DNA of 5,798 nucleotides, taken from the NCBI GenBank assembly GCA_020349865.1, contig CP070700.1, positions 1,950,393-1,956,190 on the forward strand. The letters are read 5' to 3'. The stretch is from Desulfobacteraceae bacterium. GTDB taxonomy: Bacteria; Desulfobacterota; DSM-4660; Desulfatiglandales; Desulfatiglandaceae. The notes beneath the pieces were generated by a model that did not search any database, had not been told where the DNA came from, and saw only the letters and a program-made list of their open reading frames with translations. The position numbers were made by a program, and so were the translations under genes. The first letter of the stretch is position 1. Each line of letters opens with the position of its first letter. This document shows, piece after piece, positions 1 through 5,330 of this stretch.

Positions 1-229
1 CTCCATATTTATCCACTCTTTTTAATAGCGAGACGATCCCTGCTTCTATCACTGCGAGGGGAACCTTGAGATCATGAACCAGGAGGTCAGTCTTTACTCT
101 TCGTCGCCCGGTGTGGGTATCTTTTTTTTGTCCCTGACCCGTATTTTCCAATCCCTGCCCGGAGCCGGATTTATAGGTTGGATTCTTTTTAGAAGAATTG
201 GTTTCGTTCTTTCTGAAAAACTTCATCAT
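1..229 (-). CDS. Sensor histidine kinase, N-terminal part (cut by window edge)
   Basis: Reading the minus strand from ATG at 229 gives 76 codons open to the window edge. Residues 1-45 are polar and basic (MMKFFRKNETN..., rich in K, S, G and Q), with no signal peptide or membrane segment. Residues 48-62 read DLLVHDLKVPLAVIE, a typical HisKA H-box; His52 is the expected autophosphorylation site, followed by D-L-K-x-P-L. The dimerisation helix appears to continue (LLKRVDKYG) when the window ends. The short soluble N-terminus suggests a cytoplasmic kinase or one that senses through a partner; the ATPase domain would lie outside. An in-frame TAG at 247-245 limits the start; ATG 229, ATG 226 or TTG 238 are all possible and none has a strong Shine-Dalgarno sequence. 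It lies 45 bp after the MEMO gene on the same strand with no terminator seen between them, so co-transcription is likely. The signal and the partner regulator are unknown. Confidence 0.82.
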   Translation of the reverse strand, partial: MMKFFRKNETNSSKKNPTYKSGSGQGLENTGQGQKKDTHTGRRRVKTDLLVHDLKVPLAVIEAGIVSLLKRVDKYG

Positions 230-274
230 ATTAGTCAAAACCCACTAATGATGGAACGGCATGAAAGAACCGCG

Positions 275-1132
275 CTATCTACAAAAAACAATGCCCACAT
301 AGCCAACAAAACTGCTGTCAGGCCTTATGTCATAACTGGTATAATATATTATTTTCTCTGCCCTTTTTGCACCCAGTTCTTTTGCAGCCGCAATAGCAGC
401 GCCAGCAGCCCCTGAACAGCAGGCATTATGTTTTTCAAGTGATTCATGAATAACACCTTCTCCGTCCATTTCAAGCATCAAATCCACAACTCGCTTGTCA
501 TTTGTATTCTTCACCCACTCAACGGCCTCTTCACCCACACCCTTCGGAACATAACCGTAGTTGTAACCGTAATGAGTAAGATCAGTGGAACCCAGGACAA
601 TTGTTTTTCGACCCAGGGTTTTTGATATTTGAGCTGCTCTTTTGGCAATCTTTAAAGAAGTAGACTGAGGCGGCGCACCAATGGCGACAATTCTCGTCTT
701 CGGGAAGAAGTTTTTAATAAGCGGCAACTGGAGCTCTATTGTATTGTCCGGCTCATAGTGAGACGATGTTTCCACGGTAAAGGAGAATTCTGCCGTTAGC
801 TTTGTCGCAAGTTCTGAATCTATTTCCAAGTCACCAAGCGGTGTAGCCCAGCTACCCCGCTCCATGATGAAGTTACCACTGCCGGGATGCAGGTGCCGGC
901 CAAATATGATGCACGTATCGGGCTGGGTGTGCTGACCTAAACATTTTATAACATTACAGGCGATCTTCCCGGAATAATACCATCCTGCATGAGGGACAAT
1001 CCCACCTACGAGATCTCCATCTTTAGGACAGGCAAGACTGGCATCTGAGAACTCTTCAATACTCCTCCGGCAATCCGATTTATCCCCGGGATACCATGAC
1101 CCTGCAAAATCAGCTTTCCTTAAATCTCCCAT
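275..1132 (-). CDS. MEMO-family protein (AmmeMemoRadiSam system protein B type)
   Basis: This encodes a 285-residue protein, close to the usual ~270-300 for the MEMO family, which has an extradiol-dioxygenase-like (LigB-type) fold. Recognisable motifs are the N-terminal ADFAGSWYPGD, PHAGWYYSG at 47-55 (family HAGYxYSG), GRHLHPG at 78-84 where the family usually has a second metal-binding His, DNTIELQLPLI at 129-139, GSTDLTHYG at 181-189 (family SSDLSHY) and CCSGAAGAA at 238-246 holding the conserved Cys. Human MEMO1 binds metal through two His and one Cys, and candidates for all three are here (His48, His80 or His82, Cys238 or Cys239). The biochemical role in bacteria is not settled; homologues often sit beside AMMECR1 and radical SAM genes, but neither is in this window. 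I chose ATG 1132 rather than the longer frame from 1195 because a near-perfect Shine-Dalgarno AAAGGAGGTGA lies just upstream and the extra 21 residues have no family resemblance. It probably forms an operon with the histidine kinase that follows. Confidence 0.9.
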   Translation of the reverse strand: MGDLRKADFAGSWYPGDKSDCRRSIEEFSDASLACPKDGDLVGGIVPHAGWYYSGKIACNVIKCLGQHTQPDTCIIFGRHLHPGSGNFIMERGSWATPLGDLEIDSELATKLTAEFSFTVETSSHYEPDNTIELQLPLIKNFFPKTRIVAIGAPPQSTSLKIAKRAAQISKTLGRKTIVLGSTDLTHYGYNYGYVPKGVGEEAVEWVKNTNDKRVVDLMLEMDGEGVIHESLEKHNACCSGAAGAAIAAAKELGAKRAEKIIYYTSYDIRPDSSFVGYVGIVFCR

Positions 1133-1148
1133 GGGTGTCACCTCCTTT
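1133..1148 (-). promoter_or_regulatory. Strong Shine-Dalgarno of the MEMO gene
   Basis: On the minus strand AAAGGAGGTGACACCC runs directly into ATG 1132. It is nearly the full complement of the 16S rRNA 3' tail and settles the start codon. It can also pair over eight consecutive bases (AAAGGAGG) with the CCUCCUUU loop of the predicted small RNA at 4896-4961. Confidence 0.85.
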
Positions 1149-1433
1149 CGTGATTGGCGATTTTTGCCCGCCCTGGCGCGACATGTAAGGGGCATACTTT
1201 TGCTTCAGGTGCTGTTCCATGTTTACCCTTTTACCACTGGCTGTGCAGGCCAGTTCTGGGCCAGGGATTGACCATTTGAAATTTAGAGAAATATATTTTC
1301 ATACTCTGCCAACGGTCGTCAATAGTCAATCTCCCCTATCTTCGTCCTTGCCATGGGGCGAGATTATTGCTATGTACTTTAATCATGAAGTAAAAACGAC
1401 CATTTGAAAAAAACCTAAACAAGAGATCCTTAT
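1149..1433. other. Divergent intergenic region, MEMO gene / site-2 protease
   Basis: This region separates two divergent genes and should hold promoters for both. For the plus strand the best candidate is TTGCCA at 1348-1353 with TATGTA at 1371-1376 (17-bp spacer), which is a weak -10. No convincing promoter was found for the minus strand. There is a 6-bp inverted repeat, ACTGGC (1236-1241) and GCCAGT (1249-1254), and the 12-mer GACCATTTGAAA occurs at 1270-1281 and 1398-1409, just ahead of the protease gene. A 62-codon frame at 1219-1407 was judged not to be a gene. Confidence 0.4.
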
Positions 1434-2054
1434 ATGTCCTTTGATATCAGTCAGTGGATTGTCAGAATCCCTGTCTTATTGTTCGCCATCACCATACATG
1501 AATACGCGCATGGCAGGGCCGCCTTGTTGCTGGGAGACCCCACTGCAAAAAACATGGGCCGGCTTACCCTGAACCCCTTGCCACATATTGATCCTTTTGG
1601 GGCAATCTGCCTATTTCTTTTTAATTTTGGGTGGGCCAAGCCCGTACCCGTTGACCCCCGATATTTTAGGAACATCAGGAAAGACATCATCTTCATGTCC
1701 CTTGCAGGACCGCTGGCCAATATCTCATTAGCGTTTCTGGCAGGGCTACTTATCCGTTACTTCCTTTTACCCTGGGATATCTACCGCCTCGCATTGATCT
1801 ACTTGTTGTTCATGAACATAGGTCTTGGTTTGTTTAACCTCCTGCCGATCCCACCCCTTGATGGCTCACATATTCTGGAGAACCTCCTGCCTCCGCGGGC
1901 CGCACAAAAGTACCGGGAATTTGGTCGTTACGGTCCGATCATTATTCTTGGCATCGTAATGTTGGACAATTTTGTCCATACCGGTATTCTAAATAGAGTC
2001 CTGATTGGGCCCATGAAGCTTCTGGCCCAGGTTTTTTCGGGCATAACCTTTTGA
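1434..2054 (+). CDS. Site-2 protease family zinc metalloprotease (peptidase M50)
   Basis: This encodes a 206-residue, multi-pass membrane protein, the usual size for the compact single-domain S2P group without PDZ domain. The zinc-binding HExxH is HEYAH at 22-26, within the first hydrophobic segment (about 8-34). GWAKPVPVDPRYF at 66-78 and the AGPLANI turn at 91-97 are typical of the group. The third zinc ligand is the Asp of NLLPIPPLDG at 135-144 (Asp143). Further hydrophobic segments lie at about 52-66, 86-110, 117-140 and 165-180. All catalytic elements are intact, so it should be an active intramembrane protease; its substrate is not indicated. Without a PDZ domain it is unlikely to be the RseP ortholog of a sigma-E pathway. 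The start follows only a weak purine stretch (AAGAGA at 1421-1426). It is convergent with the next gene, with 95 bp between them and no obvious terminator hairpin. Confidence 0.93.
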   Translation: MSFDISQWIVRIPVLLFAITIHEYAHGRAALLLGDPTAKNMGRLTLNPLPHIDPFGAICLFLFNFGWAKPVPVDPRYFRNIRKDIIFMSLAGPLANISLAFLAGLLIRYFLLPWDIYRLALIYLLFMNIGLGLFNLLPIPPLDGSHILENLLPPRAAQKYREFGRYGPIIILGIVMLDNFVHTGILNRVLIGPMKLLAQVFSGITF

Positions 2055-2149
2055 TATGACTCAATTAAATCTCAAATCCACTATTACAAAACAACCGAAT
2101 GATCTTACAAGGGCGAATGTTTTCAATTGCCACACCAACTTATTGGAAT

Positions 2150-2848
2150 CTACGAGCGGGCCGTAAACAGGTACTCGAGAGAGCTTAGGCTGTAATAGAT
2201 CTGCATTGAGAGCATCTGGGCGTAGGAGTTGAGAATATTGATTGCGTTTTTATCAGCATCCTTCTCCACCAGATTACTGATTCTCGCCATAAAGCCCTCA
2301 TTCACCGCCTTAACTCTTTCGTAGTGCTTATCGAGTAACTGAAGATCCAAATCCGGGGGCTTATCATTTTTGTGCTCAAAGTACTGTCGCAGGAGATACA
2401 TGGAAGTAGATCGCATCACCGTCTCCTGGGCCGTACAGAACGGCAGATGGAAACGGGCCATTGGCTTGAAAACCTCCATCACCGGACAATTGCTCGTGGC
2501 CATTATGATTCCAAAAATAGAAGAAAGCCCCTCCATGATAGAAGTCTTCTTGAGGTAAGTTCTCTCTGGCGTGGTGCAGCGGACAACACAGTCATCATAA
2601 GAAAACATACCCTTGAACTCCTCAACAACTTCCTCAATATTCAAGGCAATCGGACAGTGGGGATGCTCCTTTTTGGTTAGAGGACAGCACTTGCACTGCT
2701 CATGGCCCAGTTTGGTCCAATCAGGCTTGTTCTTGAGTTCCGGTCGTATAATCGTGATGGTATCGGGGTCGAGCAATATCCTAAAAAGCTTTTTCCTCCG
2801 GTCCTCAAAAACGAATTCATAGTCGATCTGGTATGGTTTATCGTCCAT
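2150..2848 (-). CDS. Uncharacterised Cys-rich protein, possibly DUF6901-like
   Basis: This encodes a 232-residue soluble protein. The N-terminus (6-36: YQIDYEFVFEDRRKKLFRI then a short LDPDTITII strand) looks like a beta-strand pair. It is followed by a cysteine cluster QCKCCPLTKKEHPHCPIA at 51-68 (Cys52, 54, 55, 65), then DDCVVRC (Cys87, Cys91), SNCPVM (Cys121) and FHLPFC (Cys138). The middle (105-160) has a strongly patterned stretch: EGLSSIFGIIMATSNCP, PMARFHLPF, and ETVMRSTSMYLLRQYF. The C-terminus is helical. From memory this pattern matches a deltaproteobacterial family of unknown function, perhaps DUF6901; I am not sure of the name. The clustered Cys/His suggest a metal site, but this is inference. 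ATG 2848 is preferred over an in-frame TTG at 2863 because GGTGGA sits 5 nt before it. There is no operon partner: a 698-bp gap lies upstream and a convergent gene downstream. Confidence 0.8.
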   Translation of the reverse strand: MDDKPYQIDYEFVFEDRRKKLFRILLDPDTITIIRPELKNKPDWTKLGHEQCKCCPLTKKEHPHCPIALNIEEVVEEFKGMFSYDDCVVRCTTPERTYLKKTSIMEGLSSIFGIIMATSNCPVMEVFKPMARFHLPFCTAQETVMRSTSMYLLRQYFEHKNDKPPDLDLQLLDKHYERVKAVNEGFMARISNLVEKDADKNAINILNSYAQMLSMQIYYSLSSLEYLFTARS

Positions 2849-3546
2849 GAGAGTCCACCACAAATGGATTGAAAATCCCTTTTCTTGCTGCCGTAACGTG
2901 CATTATGTTTCTTAATGTTTTATGTTACCCTAATCGAGAGAAACAAACCAGTAAATTTTCGATATATGCGTTGGCATACAAGGCTCTTGCAAAACTACAT
3001 AGCGTCTTTCATAATTCATTCATAGGCACTTTATAAAACAGGCAGATATCTTTCCACATTGATTGAGCGAAATCCCCCTCAATCCCCCTTTATAAGTATC
3101 GCCATATGGCACAATTATAAAAGGGGGAAGCATAAATCCTCCCCTTTTGTAAAGGGGAGATAGAGGTGATTTATTAGCACCTTTTGGCCCAATTAGGGTG
3201 TTACATTATGTCAGTTAAAAAAATTAACACAATCGCAAGATTCATTCATAAATAAAAAATAACAAAAAAATGCACCAAATAGCCTATTATGACCTTCCAA
3301 AATGACCTGCTATATATTCGTCCTTCTCAGTTTGGGTTCTAAATAAAATGAATAATCAACAAGTTAAGAGCCAACAAAGTGCTTCGATTTAGTGGCATTC
3401 CTTTTGCATTTTTCATTTATGGCTATGGGCTGCCAATGGCATCAATTGACTTTGTCTTGTTTCCTTGCTTCCATAGAGTTAATAAACTGACTTCTTAAAT
3501 CACATTGATGCTATTCACTCTTTAAAAAAAATAAAAGGCTCTGACA
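2849..3546. other. Long AT-rich intergenic region
   Basis: This 698-bp stretch has no credible reading frame on either strand. It contains the nested palindromic repeat at 3070-3173, the 11-mer ATTCATTCATA at 3014-3024 and 3240-3250 flanking that repeat, and an inverted pair GTGTTA...TAACAC at about 3198-3231. The last ~300 bp are very AT-rich and lead into the isolated gene at 3547. A TTGACT at 3446-3451 is a possible -35 but has no matching -10 at the right distance. No RNA gene was recognised. Confidence 0.5.
3070..3173. repeat. Nested palindromic intergenic repeat (MITE/REP-like)
   Basis: The outer arms AAATCCCCCTCAATCCCCCT (from 3070) and the complement of the segment ending AGGTGATTT at 3173 match at 18 of 26 positions. 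Inside are two hairpins. The first pairs CCCCCTTTATAA (3084-3095) with TTATAAAAGGGGG (3115-3127) with one bulge, and has the perfect palindrome GCCATATGGC (3101-3110) near its tip. The second is a perfect 9-bp stem, CTCCCCTTT (3139-3147) with AAAGGGGAG (3151-3159). The symmetry of the whole unit, with no coding content, fits a non-autonomous palindromic repeat. No clear target-site duplication was seen. Confidence 0.7.
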
Positions 3547-4245
3547 ATGTTTGACGATAAATTTGTAGAGCATCTTCCAGAAGAAGTTCTACCTGCTGCG
3601 CAAAAGATCAAGGCCAAGTTTGACTCTTCAGATGAAGCCATAAGCCAGAAGGAACATGCCGTCGAGGCATATTTTAATGCATATCTCAAAGCCTATGGCC
3701 TGCTGCAGGCATTTGCAAGCGCCAAAGAACTGGAAATTGATTTTCCCGAATTGACTGACGGTAAAATGGATAGCATTTTGGTTATCCGACAGGCCTTTTT
3801 TGATCTCGGCCGAGAGATAACAAAACTGGAGAAAAACAAAGCACGGAGTATCCTTGAGAGCACGAAATTTCATTTTAGCACGAAGTTCGGCGGCGTATTT
3901 ATGTATGAGTTTTCACAAGGAGATTTGAAGAAGATAGAGTCCCTAATAGACGGATTTGGAAAGTTTGTTTCAGGAAGCAGTGAGTTTGATCAAGGTTATA
4001 AATCCAGGCTCTTAAAGCGTCTTAAGAAGTTACAAGGTAGTTTGGATAAAAAAGTGGCAGATCTGGATCAATTCTGGGGCCTCATTGGCGAAACAGGAAT
4101 CGTCAGGGCAAAACTTGGGAAAGACACAAAGCCTGTGGTTGAGCATGTTCGCAAAATAGTTGAGATAGTCTGGCGAACACAAGCCAGAGCTGAGGAGCTT
4201 CCAAGCGGTTTGGAGTTTCCTTCACTATTAAAAGGCCACGACTAA
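3547..4245 (+). CDS. Uncharacterised helical protein, isolated gene
   Basis: This encodes a 232-residue, charged, mostly helical soluble protein with no signal peptide or membrane segment. Residues 10-62 and 73-105 look like long amphipathic helices; a short aromatic stretch FHFSTKFGGVFMYEF at 108-122 separates them from a second helical block at 124-217. The C-terminal half has the most distinctive sequence: RLLKRLKKLQ (154-163), KKVADLDQFWGLIGE (168-182) and IVWRTQARAEELPSG (207-221). From memory, very similar C-terminal sequences occur in an unnamed protein found in accessory regions of diverse Proteobacteria, but I cannot name a function. No catalytic motif is visible. Its upstream context is a long AT-rich gap, and it is not in an operon. 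A weak AAGG lies 9 nt before ATG 3547. Its intact length and its placement next to a mobile-element scar fit an accessory gene. Confidence 0.8.
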   Translation: MFDDKFVEHLPEEVLPAAQKIKAKFDSSDEAISQKEHAVEAYFNAYLKAYGLLQAFASAKELEIDFPELTDGKMDSILVIRQAFFDLGREITKLEKNKARSILESTKFHFSTKFGGVFMYEFSQGDLKKIESLIDGFGKFVSGSSEFDQGYKSRLLKRLKKLQGSLDKKVADLDQFWGLIGETGIVRAKLGKDTKPVVEHVRKIVEIVWRTQARAEELPSGLEFPSLLKGHD

Positions 4246-4347
4246 GCCCCGCAATTTTCATCCCACCGTCTCTCCGTCCCTCAGTACCTCCCCCTTTTGG
4301 GGCCTTCCATTACTCTCCAGTAGGGGTCAACCCGAACTTTTTTGATG
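4246..4347. other. Short intergenic stretch with weak C4-T4-G4 hairpin
   Basis: After the stop at 4245 the sequence is pyrimidine-rich and includes CCCCCTTTTGGGG near 4290-4304, which can form only a 4-5 bp stem with a T loop and has no following T-run. It is a poor terminator candidate. No gene is seen. Confidence 0.3.
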
Positions 4348-4375
4348 TTGACACTTAATTGAATTCTCCTATGCT
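4348..4375 (+). promoter_or_regulatory. Sigma70-type promoter for the symporter remnant
   Basis: A perfect -35 TTGACA (4348-4353) is followed after 16 bp by TATGCT (4370-4375, 4 of 6 consensus bases). Transcription would start near 4382, leaving a ~92-nt AT-rich leader before ATG 4474. Confidence 0.55.
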
Positions 4376-4473
4376 TCACCAAAAAAACATTTTTTTAAAA
4401 ATTGAATAACACACGTTATTTAGTTATTTAAGGATTGTCCCACTTTCACCTATAACCTGACCGGTAAACGGCT

Positions 4474-4839
4474 ATGTTTCGACTGAATGATTTCATCCTG
4501 CTCATGATCATATTTTCATCCATGCGTGCAGGCATATTGCTCCCCAGCGTTGGCTCCGTTTTCCAACCCTACCCTGTTTATCTGATGATGATCCTCCTCT
4601 TCTTGAGTTTCTTGTCAATCAAGATAGAGACAATCTGGGATACTGTCCGAAACCACACACAGACCGTCATCTGGCTTTCTTTTTTGAAATTGATCGCACT
4701 TCCTCTAACTGTCTATTTCCTTTTCAAGGTGTTTTGTCCTTCATATGCCATTGCGGCCCTTGAGCAGATCCTTAAATCCAATGACAGAAAAACACGGCTA
4801 AAGGGACCCCCTGACCTTGATGCGGTATCAGAATATTGA
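4474..4839 (+). pseudogene. Truncated bile acid:sodium symporter (BASS) family gene
   Basis: The frame gives 121 residues. The first ~96 resemble the start of bile acid:sodium symporter-type transporters, with hydrophobic segments at about 5-24, 32-49 and 65-90, the loop LLPSVGSVFQPYP, the LLFLSFLSIK segment and LKLIALPLTVYFLF ending in CPSYAIAAL. Family members are about 300 residues with 8-10 membrane segments, so roughly two thirds, including the ion- and substrate-binding helices, is missing. After residue 96 (base 4761) the sequence changes abruptly to a hydrophilic tail (EQILKSNDRKTRLKGPPDL...) unlike any transporter helix. The product should be non-functional. ATG 4474 has no good Shine-Dalgarno, though a promoter precedes it. 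It may be the 5' end of a gene cut by a deletion or an element insertion; the missing 3' part is not in the window. An alternative reading as a short intact membrane protein is less likely. Confidence 0.7.
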
Positions 4840-4897
4840 CAGCCTGGGTTTGAAAGAGGTTCTTGAACAGGAGCTTGAGCCATTAATTGAGCATTAA
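4762..4897 (+). pseudogene. Unidentified gene tail fused to the symporter remnant, frameshifted
   Basis: From 4762 the symporter frame continues for 25 hydrophilic residues and stops at 4837-4839. The +1 frame then reads DSLGLKEVLEQELEPLIEH to a TAA at 4895-4897, which looks like a genuine acidic, helical protein C-terminus. Removing one T near 4836-4837 joins the two into one ~44-residue tail. This suggests the 3' end of a different gene that was joined to the symporter start and later frameshifted. I do not recognise the family. A minus-strand terminator begins immediately after the stop. Confidence 0.35.
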
Positions 4898-4961
4898 AAA
4901 AGCCCCTACGGAAAAGGAGGAAAACACGTAAGGGCTTGGAATAGTCAAAAGATCTATCCAC
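4896..4961 (-). ncRNA. Predicted small RNA 2 with anti-Shine-Dalgarno loop
   Basis: On the minus strand a -35/-10 pair at 4995-4968 predicts a start near 4961 and a ~66-nt RNA. It has a ~24-nt leader and ends in a hairpin: AAGCCCTTACG (4937-4927) pairs with CGTAGGGGCTT (4910-4900) with a single A-C mismatch, followed by a run of six T, four of them beyond the stem (4899-4896). The 16-nt loop reads TGTTTTCCTCCTTTTC and contains CCUCCUU, identical to the anti-Shine-Dalgarno core of 16S rRNA. No reading frame is plausible. It shares size, layout, and AAGC...GCTTTTTT stem ends with the unit just upstream. The alternative is that it is only a transcription terminator for a longer minus-strand transcript. 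Confidence 0.45.
4900..4937 (-). terminator. Rho-independent terminator (minus strand) of small RNA 2
   Basis: An 11-bp stem with one mismatch (4900-4910 with 4927-4937) is followed on the minus strand by a T-run (4901-4896). On the plus strand the hairpin is followed by GGAATAG, so it would not terminate plus-strand transcripts. Confidence 0.75.
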
Positions 4962-4967
4962 ACCTAA

Positions 4968-4995
4968 AAGATAACCACAAAACCAGCAATTTCAA
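4968..4995 (-). promoter_or_regulatory. Candidate sigma70 promoter of small RNA 2
   Basis: Read on the minus strand, TTGAAA (4995-4990, 5 of 6 consensus) is followed after 16 bp by TATCTT (4973-4968, 4 of 6). It starts 26 bp past the T-run of the preceding unit. Confidence 0.4.
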
Positions 4996-5021
4996 TACTG
5001 CTCATGGGCAGGGGAACACAG

Positions 5022-5069
5022 AAAAAAAAGCTCCTGAGTAAGGGGGTAGATTAAGTGACTCAGGAGCTT
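5022..5069 (-). terminator. Strong Rho-independent terminator (minus strand) of small RNA 1
   Basis: A perfect 12-bp inverted repeat (5028-5039 with 5058-5069) is followed on the minus strand by eight consecutive T (5029-5022). The plus strand has no T-run after the hairpin, so the direction is clear. Confidence 0.85.
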
Positions 5070-5094
5070 AAAACGAAATAAAATTTTGCCATTA
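5022..5094 (-). ncRNA. Predicted small RNA 1 with anti-Shine-Dalgarno-like loop
   Basis: A strong promoter at 5129-5101 predicts a start near 5094 (or about 5084 from a second -10), giving a 63-73 nt RNA. After an AU-rich leader it forms a perfect 12-bp stem, AAGCTCCTGAGT (5069-5058) with ACTCAGGAGCTT (5039-5028), and ends in eight T (5029-5022). The 18-nt loop ends CTACCCCCTT and is followed by A; ACCCCCUUA differs by one base from ACCUCCUUA, the 16S rRNA 3' end. No start codon with a Shine-Dalgarno or a usable frame exists in it. The promoter-to-terminator distance leaves room for no gene, so a free-standing small RNA is the simplest reading. It could instead be a terminated leader whose downstream gene was lost. 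Confidence 0.55.
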
Positions 5095-5129
5095 TACCAC
5101 ATTGTAGTATTTGTCTAAAAAGCTGTCAA
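5091..5129 (-). promoter_or_regulatory. Near-consensus sigma70 promoter of small RNA 1
   Basis: On the minus strand, TTGACA (5129-5124) and TACAAT (5106-5101) are separated by exactly 17 bp, matching consensus at 11 of 12 positions. A perfect TATAAT follows at 5096-5091 and could act as an alternative -10. It is the best promoter in the window. Confidence 0.75.
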
Positions 5130-5234
5130 GTAATTTTTGCTTAAACATATTCTTGGGCTTAGGCGTAAACGGCTTAAAACAGGTGGTCTTGACCGGTTGT
5201 CCATGGGATATTCGGGGAGAATGTGAGGTGCCCT

Positions 5235-5330
5235 ATGGCAAAAGACTATGGAACCGGGAGCGTCTCCCTGAGAGGTAAGACCTGGTGGATTCACTATTAT
5301 GCCCGGAACAAAGTCTATCAGGAGAGTTAA
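5235..5330 (+). pseudogene. Truncated tyrosine recombinase (phage-type integrase), N-terminus
   Basis: ATG 5235, with GAGGTG four bases upstream, opens a 31-residue frame that begins MAKDYGTGSVSLRGKTWWIH and continues YYARNKVYQES before TAA at 5328-5330. The GS-x-x-x-RGKTWWI-x-YY pattern (residues 8-22) is typical of the N-terminal arm-binding region of phage and island integrases. Beyond the stop, the same frame reads NSSRSKHEEF, which would suit the continuing linker of such a protein, up to about 5364; after that it meets the tRNA-Leu terminator. Full integrases are 300-400 residues, so the core-binding and catalytic domains (R-H-R-Y) are absent. It is the relic of an integrative element, cut by both a premature stop and a deletion. 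It reads toward the tRNA fragment. Confidence 0.72.

Noticed and set aside
74..415. 113-codon plus-strand frame at the left end
   Set aside because: It lies opposite the histidine kinase start and the MEMO C-terminus, both with clear family motifs, and its own translation is low-quality.
1219..1407. 62-codon plus-strand frame between the MEMO gene and the protease, with AGGTG 7 nt upstream
   Set aside because: The translation has no recognisable motif and unusual composition; the Shine-Dalgarno match alone is not enough in a divergent promoter region.
1270..1409. Direct repeat GACCATTTGAAA at 1270 and 1398 as an operator pair
   Set aside because: Only two copies 128 bp apart, no symmetry and no regulator context; could be chance in AT-rich DNA.
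3446..3475. TTGACT as promoter of the gene at 3547
   Set aside because: No acceptable -10 at 15-19 bp spacing.
4911..4937. Plus-strand AAGGAGG in the hairpin loop as a ribosome binding site
   Set aside because: No ATG, GTG or TTG lies at a workable distance and the frames after it stop within a few codons; the anti-SD reading on the minus strand explains the sequence better.
4713..4961. 82-codon minus-strand frame starting at the predicted small RNA 2 start
   Set aside because: It reads through the terminator hairpin and antisense to the symporter remnant; GTG start without Shine-Dalgarno and no motif.
4464..5174. Shared 10-mer GTAAACGGCT ahead of the symporter remnant and the integrase remnant
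   Set aside because: A single short match in a 5.8-kb window, without extended flanking similarity, is not good evidence of duplication.
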